From Bathynomus jamesi (Eukaryota; Arthropoda; Malacostraca; Isopoda; Cirolanidae), in the NCBI GenBank assembly GCA_023014485.1, contig JAJOZX010000999.1, positions 395,001-459,000 on the forward strand: DNA of 64,000 bases, read 5' to 3'. Positions 22,165-33,186 of this stretch are shown here, piece after piece. The notes below the pieces were generated by a model. The model did no database searches and was not told the origin of the DNA. It worked only from the letters and a program-made list of their open reading frames with translations. The number at the start of each line of letters is the position of its first letter. Positions within the stretch are counted from its first letter, which is position 1. The translations under genes and the position numbers were made by a program.

Positions 22165-22396
22165 AGGGAACCTACAGCTTTACGTGGGATCCGAACCACG
22201 GGTCGCTACACAAGTTGGACGCAGATGACGGTTTCCCATCCAACTGTTCTTCAGACCCAATGTAACTTAACTCTTAACTGGTATGGTGGTATGGACCCGC
22301 ACCATACCACTTATGTAACTAAACCGCACCATACCAGTTAAGGGTTAACTTCGCTGATCGACGGGAAGCGGTGTTACGACACTGGACTAACGAGAC
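22165..22396 (-). mobile_element. 5S rRNA-derived SINE, interrupted by a 73-bp MITE
   Basis: Read on the minus strand, CGTCGATCAGCGAAGTTAA, then ACATTGGGTCTG and CAGTTGGATGGGAAACCG follow 5S rRNA order: the A-box region (GAAGTTAAGC in real 5S) and the C box (TTGGATGGGAGACC). The tail GTGGTTCGGATCCCACGTAA resembles the LINE-A 3' tail (GCGGTTCGGAACCCACGTAA). The 5S part is split in the A box by a short palindromic insertion (22272-22344) with ends CTTAACTGGTATGGTG and CACCATACCAGTTAAG, flanked by TTAAC. A decayed 5S pseudogene is the alternative. Confidence 0.6.
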
Positions 22397-23001
22397 TAAA
22401 AAAAAAATTGTTTGGCGACTGATTCTAAAGGTAATGACATATATTTGTACTTTTAATCGTGTAATCAAACCCTACCTATATTCAGTGGTGTGACTTAACT
22501 AGTTACTCAGTAATCGTTACTTTTTTCAGTAACTATAACTAGTTACATTTTCCGGCCGCGTAATTGTAACCAGTTACAAAAAATCATGAATATTTGTAAT
22601 TTGTACCAGTTACTTTTTTCTGTGAAGGGAAAAGTTAGTAGCTACGTTTTTCACAAGCCTTGCTCGATGTACAAATTGTGCACAGTGCAAGTTTATGGAC
22701 AACTTATAGCATACTTACCAACATTTTGAAAAGCAAAAGCGGTAGGATTTGTAATCAATGCCAGGAGGTCCGGGAGCATGCCCAGGGCCGGACCCATATG
22801 GTATGCATAAACTTTTAATTAATAGTAATTAAAAAAAATTTGTTTAATAGGATAGAATAATACTATAATAATACAAAAAACAACGTGCTGGTATTTTACT
22901 AATAATTAAGGAATATATACAAGACTTCATTATATTCAAAGAAAAGTTTATTAATACTGTATGCATTGCACATTCGTCATTACAATACTCCAAACCACAA
23001 A

Positions 23002-23168
23002 AGTAAGAAAATATGAAAATAAAAACCCACTCTAATGACAGAGTTTATTTCCACGACAGTTTCGACGCCCACTGGCATCCTCCTCGGGTGGAGGATCCAC
23101 CCGAGGAGGATGCCAGTGGGCGTCGAAACTGTCGTGGAAATAAACTCTGTCTATTAGAGTGGGTTTTT
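23002..23168. repeat. Long near-perfect hairpin
   Basis: Two arms of about 80 bp (GACAGAGTTTATTTCCACG, GCCCACTGGCATCCTCC) meet at GGGTGGAGGATCCACCC. Only a few mismatches, so it is recent or under conversion. Confidence 0.85.
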
Positions 23169-23269
23169 ATTTTCATATTTTGACCTTCACGTAGAAAAAA
23201 GTGAAGTTTTTTGCATTTACCACAAAAGTAAACACGATAAATCAAAGTAACCGAAACTTATATTAAAAA

Positions 23270-23525
23270 CTCATACACTGTCTGATGCCGTTTTATCATC
23301 CAAAATATCTACTAGTTCCATCCGCTTTGGATGAGCTTGAGTAAAGCTTAGTGATCACTTTATTTATGTTTATGTTTATTTTTCTCTAAACATTCAACAA
23401 GGCGAGACCATTTAATCCGTGTTGTTTCACGGTAGAGCGCAGGTAACTTTTGAGATTCCTCAGTCGATTGAAGGAACGCTCACATTCGCATGAAGTGACT
23501 GGTGACATTTGTATGCGTCTAGGGG
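23270..23525 (-). pseudogene. hAT transposase C-terminus
   Basis: Reads MSPVTSCECERSFNRLRNLK, then SYLRSTVKQHGLNGLALLNV and, after a stop and frame change, AHPKRMELVDILDD. This is the hAT dimerisation region of the ZMYM-like group. Everything upstream is missing. Confidence 0.8.
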
Positions 23526-23589
23526 AGGCACGTGCCCATCAGGCCCCCTCCCTGGGTCCGGGCCTGATCCCCCTCCCCAGAGAAATTTT

Positions 23590-23992
23590 TGGGTACTTAC
23601 GTATTAACGGGTGACCCTAAGTAACTTTATTGACAACTTCAGTGACTTTTTTAAAAGGTTTATTCAGGAAAGAAAATTAGAACAAAGAAAATTACATTTA
23701 AATTTCAGTTACTCTTAAGTTTCTAGTACTTTTTCGGTACTTCTCCGTTATACCTTGCAAATGGTAAGTTTTTACTATATGAATTCAATGCTTATTAATA
23801 TATTCATGAAAAAATCACAACTTAACCTAACCAATCGTCAAGAGTGTACAGTTGACGATTGGTTAAGTTAAGTTGTGATATTTTCATTAATATATTAATA
23901 AGCATTGTATTCATATAGTAAAAACTTACCATTTGCAGGGTATGGAAACTAGTTAGGGTCATCCGTTAATACGTAAGTACCAATTTTTTTAA
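23590..23992. repeat. Core-family palindrome 4 inside a larger foldback
   Basis: Inner palindrome 23747-23943 with arms of about 95 bp (CAAATGGTAAGTTTTTACTA outward of the core) centred near 23845 on CAAGAGTGTACAGTTGACG. An outer inverted pair, TACTTACGTATTAACGG and CCGTTAATACGTAAGTA, brackets 23590-23992. Confidence 0.8.
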
Positions 23993-24224
23993 AACTAGCC
24001 TTAAATGATGCACTCCAGTGCATTCTGAACATAAAAGGTTTTATATTATTTGCAAGTTATTCGTGTTAATAACCTTCAGATCGGTAGGGTTGGCAAGTAC
24101 GATATTGGCTATCTATTGCTAATATGATAAAATACTAACGCTTGGTTAGGTTAAATCGTGATATTTTCGTTAGTTATCCTTATAAGGTTAACTAACGAAG
24201 GCTGGAGGCCCTGATGTTCAGGAG

Positions 24225-24812
24225 TGTAGGATAAAAGCCACCTAGGACAAAAGCCCCCTAGGAAAAATAATAAGAATTTTTTGGATCAAGTAAAGATAAG
24301 CACCCCAGCCTTCTTTAATTAGCTTATAAGGCTAACTAACGAAAATATCATGACCTAACCTAACCAATCGTCAAGGGCGTACAGTTGACTTAACGATTGG
24401 TTAGGTTAGGTCGTGATATTTTCGTTAGTTAGCCTTATAAGGCTAATTAAAGAAGGCTGGGGATGCTTATCTTTACTTGATCCAATTTTTTTAATCATTA
24501 TTTTTATTCTTTATTATTTACAGTTTGTTTATAGTTTAGTTTATGTTTATATATTTTGGCTCTCGTCATTTTCGTTTAAACTAACGAAAATATCACAACT
24601 TAACCTAACCAATCATCAAGGGCCTACAGTTGACCTAACTGGGCATTCAGTTGACCTAACTGGGCATTCAATTAACATAACAGGTTAATATTGGTTATTT
24701 CACCTAAATATCTTCTGATCTTTTCAGATTAGATGTGACACCTGACTTGCCCTACCCAGCAATTTGTCCAGGGGGCTTTTGTCCTAGGGGGCTTTTGTCC
24801 GGACCCGCTGAT
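24225..24812. repeat. Core-family palindrome 5 with outer inverted repeats
   Basis: Inner arms (24264-24514) run from the core through CAGCCTTCTTTAATTAGC into GGATCAAGTAAAGATAAGC. An outer pair based on GGACAAAAGCCCCCTAGG brackets 24225-24812. Near 24640 the core-family outer end occurs as a 22-bp tandem duplicate (TTGACCTAACTGGGCATTCA). A half unit of the same family is at 24140-24200. Confidence 0.75.
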
Positions 24813-25117
24813 CTTCAGGTGATACTTAATTTGAAATAAATGAACAATCTTGGCAAGTATCACTTATCAGGGAAAATACTTTTATCAGGATCAGATGCTC
24901 GCTAAAACCAGGAAAAATGTCGAAAGTGACTTTTGAAGTAACTAGTAACTAGTTACTTTTTGAAACAGCAATTAGTAACTACGAGTAGTAACTAGTTACT
25001 TTTTTAGACTAACTAATAACTGTAACTACTTATTTGAGGCAGTAACTGCAATTAATTAAAAAAATAGAGTAACTCTCACAACACAGCCTATATTTAATTA
25101 CGATTATAAAAATTTGC

Positions 25118-25335
25118 ATCACCTGAAGATCAGGGCCCCCAGCCTTCTTTAGTTAGCCTAATGAGGCTAACTAACGAAAATATCACGACTTAACCTAACC
25201 ATGCGTTAGGTCAACTGTACGCCCTTGACAATTGGTTAGGTTAAGTCGTGATATTTTCGTTAGTTAGCCTTATAAGCCTTATAAGGCTAACTAACGAAGG
25301 CTGGGGGGCCCTGACCTTCAGGTGATCCAAAATTT
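25118..25335. repeat. Core-family palindrome 6
   Basis: Arms of about 100 bp from a centre with TGTACGCCCTTGACAATTGG through CTAACGAAAATATCACGAC and GCCCCCAGCCTTC to GGATCACCTGAAG at the outside. Confidence 0.85.
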
Positions 25336-25849
25336 TCTAGGTCTTTGTTAAATCTAGAAAAAGGCAGTCGGTCATTAAATTTACGAAAGAACACAATCAT
25401 CAAATTTTTGGACTTCACATCCAAAATCAGTGAGACCAAATTTGGGAAGTTGCATTTGCATCACTCTGAGAACTACCACTTAAAGTAAATTTTGAGGTCT
25501 CACTGCTTAAAACTTTCTGTTCTGTTTCACTGTATAATGTATGACGTCATTTTTTGTGTGCAGTACAGTATATGGTATAGTGTAAGGATCTAATATTTTG
25601 TTTTGAAAAGATTATCTTTAAGTCATTCTGGAAATTTAAAGCAAGCTTATCGCTTTGGACCCGAATGAAAGTGGTCGCCTTCTTAGTTTTCCTTTTCATA
25701 ATGAAATCTTAGTTTCATAATATTTACTTAAGCATTGTGAATTAAAAGGTGAGAATTATGTAGTTTTCAACGTGATAATTTAAAGTGCATATTTATATGT
25801 AACATTTTAGTATTAATGATTTATAATTAAAATGCTGAATTACTGATTA
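25336..25849. other. No feature recognised
   Basis: AT-rich sequence without ORFs or repeat ends that I can support. Confidence 0.4.
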
Positions 25850-25857
25850 TATATTAG

Positions 25858-26509
25858 GGTACTTGTGGGTTATCTGTCGCCGCTTTTTAATATACCTATT
25901 GGTTATCTGTTTCCACTTTTTACTTGTGGGTCATTTATTTTTTAGTTAGGTTAGGTTAGTGTGTGGTTAGTGTGTGGTTAGGTTAGGTTAGCCAACCTAG
26001 AGCAAACCAAGATCGGCGGCGAAGGAATAGTGGTTGAGATCGATGAGAGCCTGTTCACGAGGCGTAAAAACAATGCCGGACGCATTTTACCACAACAATG
26101 GATGTTCGGAGGAATTTGCCGTGAAAACAAACGACTGCTTCATCGTTCAAGTTCCCAACCGCTCTGCTGCAACTCTCTTGGCTGCCATTGTGGAAAACAT
26201 CGCCGAAGGTTCCATTATCTACTCCGACAGCTGGCGAGGATACACCATCTTAAGACCTACCTGGCCGAGTTCATGTGGAGGAGCAAGCTACCCGCTAGTG
26301 TCGACCCATTCGACGGCATCCTGGAGGCCATCGCCGCGTTCATGCCACCCGAATAATATGATTAATGTTTGTTATTTTGAGAAATAAAAATAATTTAAGA
26401 AAAAAATAGTATATTTTTGTAAAAATGGCAACATGATAACACACATCTGTATTTGTGAAAAAGTTGGAAAATTAAATTAAAAAGTGGCGACAGATAACCC
26501 ACAAGTACC
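25858..26509 (+). mobile_element. Merlin (IS1016-like) element, internally deleted, TSD TATATTAG
   Basis: Inverted ends GGTACTTGTGGGTTATCTGT and its reverse (about 37 bp), flanked by exact TATATTAG (25850-25857, 26510-26517). An 8-bp TSD is normal for Merlin. (TTAGG)-like repeats occur at 25945-25995. Confidence 0.9.
25995..26356 (+). pseudogene. Merlin transposase (ISXO2-like) relic
   Basis: Reads VVEIDESLFTRRKNNAGR, QQWMFGGICRE, then in the next frame FIVQVPNRSAATLLAAI and GSIIYSDSWRGYTIL, which are the first two catalytic blocks (DES, SDSWRGY) of ISXO2-like transposases. The frame then returns to YLAEFMWRSKLP and PFDGILEAIAAFMPPE-stop. The segment that should hold the last catalytic residue between them is deleted, and two frameshifts are present. 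Confidence 0.85.
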
Positions 26510-26631
26510 TATATTAGTTTTACGCTGTGGCTATTTAGCCATTACTGGTCAGATAGCCTTCCAGGCTATTTGACCAGCACTGGCTGAATAGTCTTCCAGG
26601 GTATTTAGCCAGCCAGCAGTCCTGTGCACAT

Positions 26632-29600
26632 TAGGGCGGATCGAAAATGAGGTTTTTAAACTTTTTTTCGAAATTCAAATATGGCTAGTGCGGAAAATAT
26701 GTGGGTGCTATAGATAATGACTGTGCATAAATATTAGTCCCGCAAAATTATATCTTCAGGTGCCACAAAGCCGTCGAAAAAAGTGAAATATAATGATTTT
26801 CTTATATTCTGCATTAGTACAATAACTGAAACTTACTTGTTATTATTATATATTAAGTGTTCCAATTACCAAAATAGTTACTGAATTACGCAGCTCTTAG
26901 TTTATTTAGATCAATGTTCTTTTGATTAATGATCTAAATAATCCAGAACTCACCACGAGGAGGTGGCTGCGTGTCGAGCTCCACCCATGCCCTCCCAACC
27001 ACCCATCCTTGCGCATGTTTTTTTCTATTAACGTTTTATTTAAACTTTATATTCAGCTTTACTTTCGAATGATGGCATTTTTTTACGTGACTGAAGTGTT
27101 GATCTTATGAAGCCATCTCGCGCGTTCAATCCAAATACTTTTGATGATGCTTCAGTCACTAATTTTACCATTCTTTCTACTACTTGTGTATGACAAGGGA
27201 ATTTCTCGAATGGAGGGGTACTCTTGTTTTCTATGAATTCTTCAATCTCATTTTCTGTCAGGTGTCTTGTCACAGGTGGTTCAGTGACAATGCATTTTTG
27301 CCAATTAATTAAATCAGTATAATCAGTAGCTTCAAATTGAATAACAGGTACTGTGAAACGCCTCACAACTTTTTCCTTGTTTGTTTGCCTTGCTTTCTTT
27401 ATTCGCCTCCACGCTAATTCTCTTATGGCGCTGCGGTCATCATGAATCATTGATGCTAGAATATTTTCTGGATTTGCAAAAATGCATTTATTTGTATGAC
27501 AGGGTTTACAATATCCTTTACTTCGTCATTCAGTGTTCTTGTTAGTTCAATAGTTTTGAAAACATGTTTTGAGCCATTGACAAAAGACGTACTTTGCTTA
27601 ATAGAAAACCACATTGGGATGTAGACCTTCATTATAAAAGAAGCAATGTTCATGAGGTTCTCAGATGGACTTACAGTTGAAACGTATAGACGAAGCAAAC
27701 GATTTGCTGTAGTCAGCCATCGTGAATGTGCCATTTTGCCTGGACTACGATGAGCAAGATCTGGAGAGCAATATCCCTTTGTTATGGCCTGATGAATATC
27801 AATTAGATATTTTTGGTCGGTGCTAAGATCTTCACAGTCTACAGTTGGTTCCTCAGCATCAATCCTTTCAAACTCGACAATAGGAAGACTCTCACAGTTC
27901 TCTAATTCCCTGCCAATAGGACCGGTGAATCCGCGGGGGCCAGATGTTTTTCCATCCAGCTTTGCAACTAAATGGCCTAATGGCAATTCATTGGCATGGA
28001 GCTGGCACACTAAATGTTGAACTGCCTTCTTCAGCTTCAATTCTATAAGCCTTATAACGCCTCCCTTTTCTCCAGTGTTGACTGCTGCACCATCGCATCC
28101 AATGGCAACAAGGTTTTAGGTTAATGTCATTATTTCCAATATACTCAAACATTCCTTTACATATTTCTTCAGCTGATCCAGAATTCACAGAATAATGGCC
28201 CAAATAATCTGAACCAGGTTCTCTCACTAAAGTGATATGTTCTTCTGTTACCTTCTTCTGATATACTTTGGACTCTTTTTTTTCTTGGAAGAGTGTAGAA
28301 TCTTTTCGACCATCAAAATAGATTCCTCTGATTGGGACCTGATTTTGATCTTTCATAATTTCTGATCTCTTCTTTTGTCTTTCTCTTCTGATTTTACTCC
28401 TATCCACTACTTCAGATGTATTGTCAATAGAAACTTCTCCAATATCTTGCAATACTGCACTAACAATGAATGCTGCAGCTCGATCTGAAACTGCAGTCCT
28501 GTCACAAGCAGTAGCCACTGAAGGTAGATTTGTAGTTTTCCTTTTCTTGAATAATTGTTCTTCAGGTTGTTCGAGCTTTCTCTTCGAGCTAACTGGCTCT
28601 GGAAATGTATCGTCTGATATTTCGCCAGATTCACTTTCACTATTTGATGTCGATGATGATAATTCAACATTTGTATCCTGCAATTTCTCCTGTGAAGATT
28701 CTTTGGTGAGCCTCACAGCTTCTTTTTGCTTTCTTAGCAACGTAGATGCTTTTTTCTTTGAGAGTGTAATATCTACTCTATCAATAAACAGTTTTCTTTC
28801 ACTCCTTTGATCTAAGAGGAACGTCACTTCTTCCTTTGGAACCGTTTTTTCTTTGGGACAAGAACATTGTGTTAGTACTTTGCACTTGCACGCTGCAATG
28901 TCAAAAAGTTTCGTGTGTGCTTCTTTTTTGAACATATCAATCTTTGCTTTGTAAGCTTCAGAATTTTTTCTGCTTTGGTATGGCTTCATAATGACACGAT
29001 ACTTTTCGTGGTAGCTTCTGAACATTGTTTCAATTCGCCTGTCTGACAGAATTGGGACGGAAGCACTTTCCCAAATTGTTTTCAATTTATCAACAACTTG
29101 TTCTAATATTTGAGATATTGAAGGATCTTTATTAGTATTCTGTTTCAAATCGTTTCTTACAAACAAGTAATATTTAAAAACTCCTTCGTATGTAGGAAGA
29201 TTCCTGTGCCACAAATCTTCCCCCATACCAAACATGGGGCACTCAGTTGAGGCCCTGGTTGATTTTGCACAAACTCGAGACATTTTGAAAGTATACAAAT
29301 CTGAAAAAGAAAGAGCTAATATCAATTATACGTTAATTTCAGTTAATAGTACATGGCAAACTTAGGGCAACACAATACAGAAATGCAAAATATATAAGAA
29401 ATATAGTTTAGACTATCTGAGTAACGCCAACAACAGAACACCCACCTGCTACGAGAGCGACAGCTACACTGAACCGAGGTACTCACGTGACAGCTGAGTG
29501 AGCTGACTATAGAAAACTGTTTTTAGAGAATAGAAACTTTTTTTAAAGGTTGACTGAGCTATTTTTATACAAGTGTGAATAAATTCTTGTCTATTGTGCA

Positions 29601-29792
29601 TCGTGGACTCTTCTGTAATTATTGGTTAAAATCTGCTTTTTTCAATTTTTTTCAATATTGAAGGTCATTGTGGCACCTGAAGATATTAATGTTATGATTT
29701 TAAATTTATACCAGCTTATTTCCTCACTACTCCACACATTTCCACACTAGCCAATTTGAAAATTCGAAAAATGAGTTTTTCACTCCGCCCTA
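26632..29792 (-). mobile_element. TAGGGCGG-ended DNA transposon, about 8-bp TSD
   Basis: Ends TAGGGCGGATCGAAAATGAG and, reversed, TAGGGCGGAGTGAAAAACTC. The inverted similarity continues about 65 bp (TGGCTAGTGCGGAAA against TGGCTAGTGTGGAAA). Flanks are GTGCACAT (26624-26631) and GTGCACAG (29793-29800), seven of eight identical. The paired foldback arm shows the same site without the element. It carries one long minus-strand gene. I cannot place it in a named superfamily with confidence. Confidence 0.85.
27040..29283 (-). pseudogene. Transposase-like protein of the TAGGGCGG element, two frameshifts
   Basis: About 745 residues from ATG 29283 (MSRVCAKSTRAS), chosen because it is the first Met after an upstream AT-rich leader and starts the conserved region. 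Visible parts: a CKC...CSC metal-binding motif near residue 150 followed by a DQRSERK block; a serine-rich acidic linker with a basic RKLEQPEEQLFKKRKT stretch; VPIRGIYFDGRKDS (candidate first Asp); RPG-like EPGSDYLGHYSVNSG; AIGCDGAAVNTG (candidate second Asp, frameshift near 28115); then RWLTTANRLLRLYVSTVSPS, ADEV-poor helices, a second frameshift near 27455, and FEKFPCHTQVVERMVKLVTE, where a Glu could complete a DDE set. I recognise the family as a multicopy invertebrate one annotated as uncharacterised. Transposase function is inferred from the element around it. Confidence 0.75.
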
Positions 29793-29948
29793 GTGCACAG
29801 ACTGTTTTTGTGAGCTTTGTATTGTTTAAAAAAAATGTGCTATAATCTTCATCTATATTTACGTTAATAATAAAATAAAATTTCTTAATTTTAAATTTGT
29901 TGACAATTTGTTTTAGGTTTTGAAGTGCCGTAATAATTGAATGCCAGG

Positions 29949-30078
29949 TTAGGTTAACTGTACGCCCTTGATGATTGGTTAGGTTTGGTTAGGTTAAGTC
30001 TTGATATTTTCTTTTAAACTAACGAAAATATCACGATTTAACCTAACCAATCGTCAAGGGCGTACAGTTGACTTAACC
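29949..30078. mobile_element. Core-family MITE at the foldback centre
   Basis: Outward-facing units: AACTGTACGCCCTTGATGAT on the left, AATCGTCAAGGGCGTACAGT on the right, meeting at TCTTTTAAACTAACGAAAA. A half unit follows at 30207-30262 after (TA)n at 30160-30195. Confidence 0.75.
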
Positions 30079-30156
30079 GGGCAGTCAATAATTTTCATGT
30101 AGGTTTCGATTAATTTTAAGCAACTTTTACCAAAAAAAATGTTAGTTATATCTACC

Positions 30157-30196
<40 letters not shown>

Positions 30197-33186
30197 TTTG
30201 ATATACTGTACCTAACCAATCGTTAAGGGCATACAGTTGCCCTAACCGGGCACTCAATTAACCTAGCCGGGCATTCAATTATTACGGCACTTCAAAACCT
30301 AAAACAAATTGTCAACAAATTTAAAATTAAGAAATTTTATTTATTTTATTAACGTAAATGTAGATGAAGATTATAGCAAATTTTTTGAAACAATACAAAG
30401 CTCACAAAAACAGTTTATATGTGCGCAGGACTGCTGGCTGGCTAAATACCCTGGGAGACTATTTAGCCAGTGCTGGTCAAATAGCCTGGAAGGCTATCTG
30501 ACCAGTAATGGCTAAATAGCCACAGCGTTAGTTTTAATAGTATAAATATTAAAAAAATCAAGTGCAAGTATATAGATATAAGTTAGTTTCTGTATATAAT
30601 TATATATAGGTTAGGATTTATAAGTTATTTGGATGGATAGGTTATTTGAGGGTAAGTATTTTACTTTATAACAGTAGGTTATTTTTTTTTTTTTTTTGAA
30701 GGCGAAGGTTGAATTGGAAATTGATTTTAGTCTTGTAATTTGGCATGTTCGATGTACAGGGTTTTTACAATATCTTGTCACCCCAGTAAAGTGTTAACTG
30801 GTTTCCGTTTTTCTTTAAAGACCCATTTATTCCTTTCATGGCCTGCCCGTTCTTGGTTTATTTTTTACAGTTCCTCTTGTGAGCAGTTTCTTTTCCCATC
30901 TCAAAGTCCATTTTGGAGGAGCTGGACGATTGAATCGATCCTAGAAGTCTGCACGAATATTTTCAATGGTTTTGCCATTACGTGGTCGCTCATAGACCCG
31001 GGTACGAGCCAATATGCGTTGTTCAGTCGTATAGTTGCTGCGGACCTTTTCCAGTTTGTGTACCGTTTTTCATATAATTTATTTTTGAGAATATTTTTGT
31101 TAAAACTAACGAAAATATCACGACTTAACCTAACCAATTATCAAGGGCGTACAGTTCATCTATTATTAATTATAACATTGTTTGTTTCTGGAATAGTATT
31201 TACTATTTACTAATAGATCAACTGTACGCACTAGCGGAGCTATAGGGGGGCGGAGGGGGCGGTCCGCCCCGGGCGGCACTTTTTGAGGGGCGGCACTTTT
31301 GGTCTACTACAATGAAAAAAATAGGTTTTTTTTTTATGTCGGGACAGTAGAAGGATACAAGACGCCAGACACAATTTTATTTTTCCACGAAAACACTGCT
31401 TACTTCGTTAATTTCCGACAATGGTAAGGATTGTGTTCCCTTGAAGATGGCCTTATTGACCATCATACCTATTTAAGCGCTTAGTTGTGCTTAATTAATA
31501 ATAGCATTGGTATAAATGCATTTATTTCATTAAAAAGGGAAATAACCCATAAAGTTCTGTAAATACGTTATAATCTATAAATATACGTTTAATATTTATA
31601 AATAACACTAGGCAACAAATTTCAACTTTTTTTTTGTTACAGACACGTGAACTACTGATTCCTACTAAAGCGCTGATGCTGATTTCAGATCTGATATCAA
31701 AATTTCTCTATCACGTCCAGATTTTGTGTAACCGAAAACCCCTATTTTTCATTTTTTTCTCACCCGCTTCTATTACGAAAGCCGTCTAAGCTACTTTTCC
31801 GTGCCACGTTTTATGTTAAGCATACTTAAATAATTAGTGAACAGGGATGTCTTTCCTCCTTTATTCTGGCTTAAGACAGACAGCGGAATTCCGCTGGCGG
31901 AGTTACCACCCCTGCGCCCAACCATCCACCCAAAGCGCGTTAGTATTTTGTTGTTACTACTGAAAGGCAAATTCCTGTTCTTAAGTGAAACTTTGGTGTG
32001 TCCTCTTCCTTTGTCGCTTGTAGGATGACGAGCTCTCCTTCTGCAGGAACCAACAATAATCTCCCATCATATTTGGGTTGAAATTACCTTGGTATCTGTT
32101 TTCCATAACTGAGATCTGTTGGTGGAAGCGCTCACCATGCTCGTCACTTACAGCCCCAAGGTTGGCCGGGAAGAAGTCAAGATGAGAATGTAAAAAATGA
32201 ATTTTCAAAGACATTCTGCATCCCATTATTTCATAAGATTTAAGCATGTTTTCTACGAGTTTACGGTGGTTTTCAGCTTTGTGGTTTCCAAGAAAATTTT
32301 TGACAACTTCAACGAAAGATGTCCATGCTCCTAGTTCATTCTCATTTAGGTTAGATGGAAACGATGAGTCGTGGATGACACTGCGGATCTGTGGTCCAGT
32401 GAAAACTCCAGCTTCTAGCTTAGCATCTGTCAATATTCCTTTGAATTTATCCTTTAAATATTGGAAACCACTACCTTGATGATCCATACCCTTCACGAAA
32501 TTTTTCATAAGGCCAAGTTTAATGTGAAGTGGTGGAAGATGTACTTTCTGAGGGTCCATAAGTGCTGGGTGTTTCACATTGTATTTACCAACAACATGTT
32601 CAGTTCTAGATGGCCAATCATGTTTTTTGTAGTGGTTCTTGTCATCTCTGCTGTTCCATAGACACAAAAAGCACATATGCTTTGTGTAGCCCAACTGTAA
32701 CCCAAGAAGTAATGATACAACTTTAAGGTCGCCACAAATATTCCATGTGTGGTCCTTATATTTGATGAGTCTTAGCAGCAGTTTCATCGATTCATAAGTC
32801 TCATTAAGGCCAGTGGCATGTGCTACAGGTATTGAAGGTTTTTCATTGCCGTTGTGCAGTAATACAGCTTTAAGGCTAGCTTTACTAGAGTCAATGAACA
32901 GTCTCCATTCTTTTGGATCATAGCGACAGCCAATCCCTTGCATCAGACCACTGATATCGTGGCAGAAACAAACGTTTTCTTCCTGTAAGTAAAATGATGA
33001 AAACTGCAAATGGCGATGGCGGAAATGGGAAACTTTGGTGTTTGGTTGGAGAAGATTAAATTCTTGAAGTCTTGAACCAAGCAACTCTGCCTTTTCTTTT
33101 GGTAATTCCAAATCGCGCACTAAGTCATTTAACTCCGCTTGACTTAACAAATGTGGGGAAATATTTGCATCTGGAACATATATGCC

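Larger units (their letters stand above)
22783..23566 (-). mobile_element. hAT remnant with C-terminal transposase domain
   Basis: Ends CAGGGCCGGACCCA and TGGGTCCGGGCCTG are inverted repeats. No clean TSD is visible. Inside, on the minus strand, lies a hAT dimerisation domain, and a long hairpin interrupts its 3' side. Confidence 0.7.
22483..25086. mobile_element. hAT-type large non-autonomous element, TSD CCTATATT
   Basis: Ends CAGTGGTGTGAC and GTAACTCTCACAACACAG, flanked by exact CCTATATT (22475-22482, 25087-25094). Both ends are packed with AGTAACTAGTTACT-type motifs (22500-22640 and 24930-25080), a subterminal repeat array. No transposase belonging to it remains. It contains another hAT (22783-23566) and two core-family palindromes. 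Confidence 0.9.
26518..30535. repeat. Foldback with about 270-bp arms; left arm split by a transposon
   Basis: Left arm 26518-26623 plus 29793-29948, right arm 30262-30535 in reverse. Shared phrases include GCTGTGGCTATTTAGCCATT, AGCCTTCCAGGCTATTTGAC and TTGTTTTAGGTTTTGAAGTG. The centre holds core-family units (29949-30078 and 30207-30262) and a (TA)n run. The right arm is the uninterrupted version, so it serves as an empty-site control for the transposon in the left arm. Confidence 0.85.

Noticed and set aside
25940..26000. TTAGG-like repeats as an interstitial telomere
   Set aside because: Only short and degenerate, and they lie inside the Merlin element and the core-family repeats, so they are element sequence.
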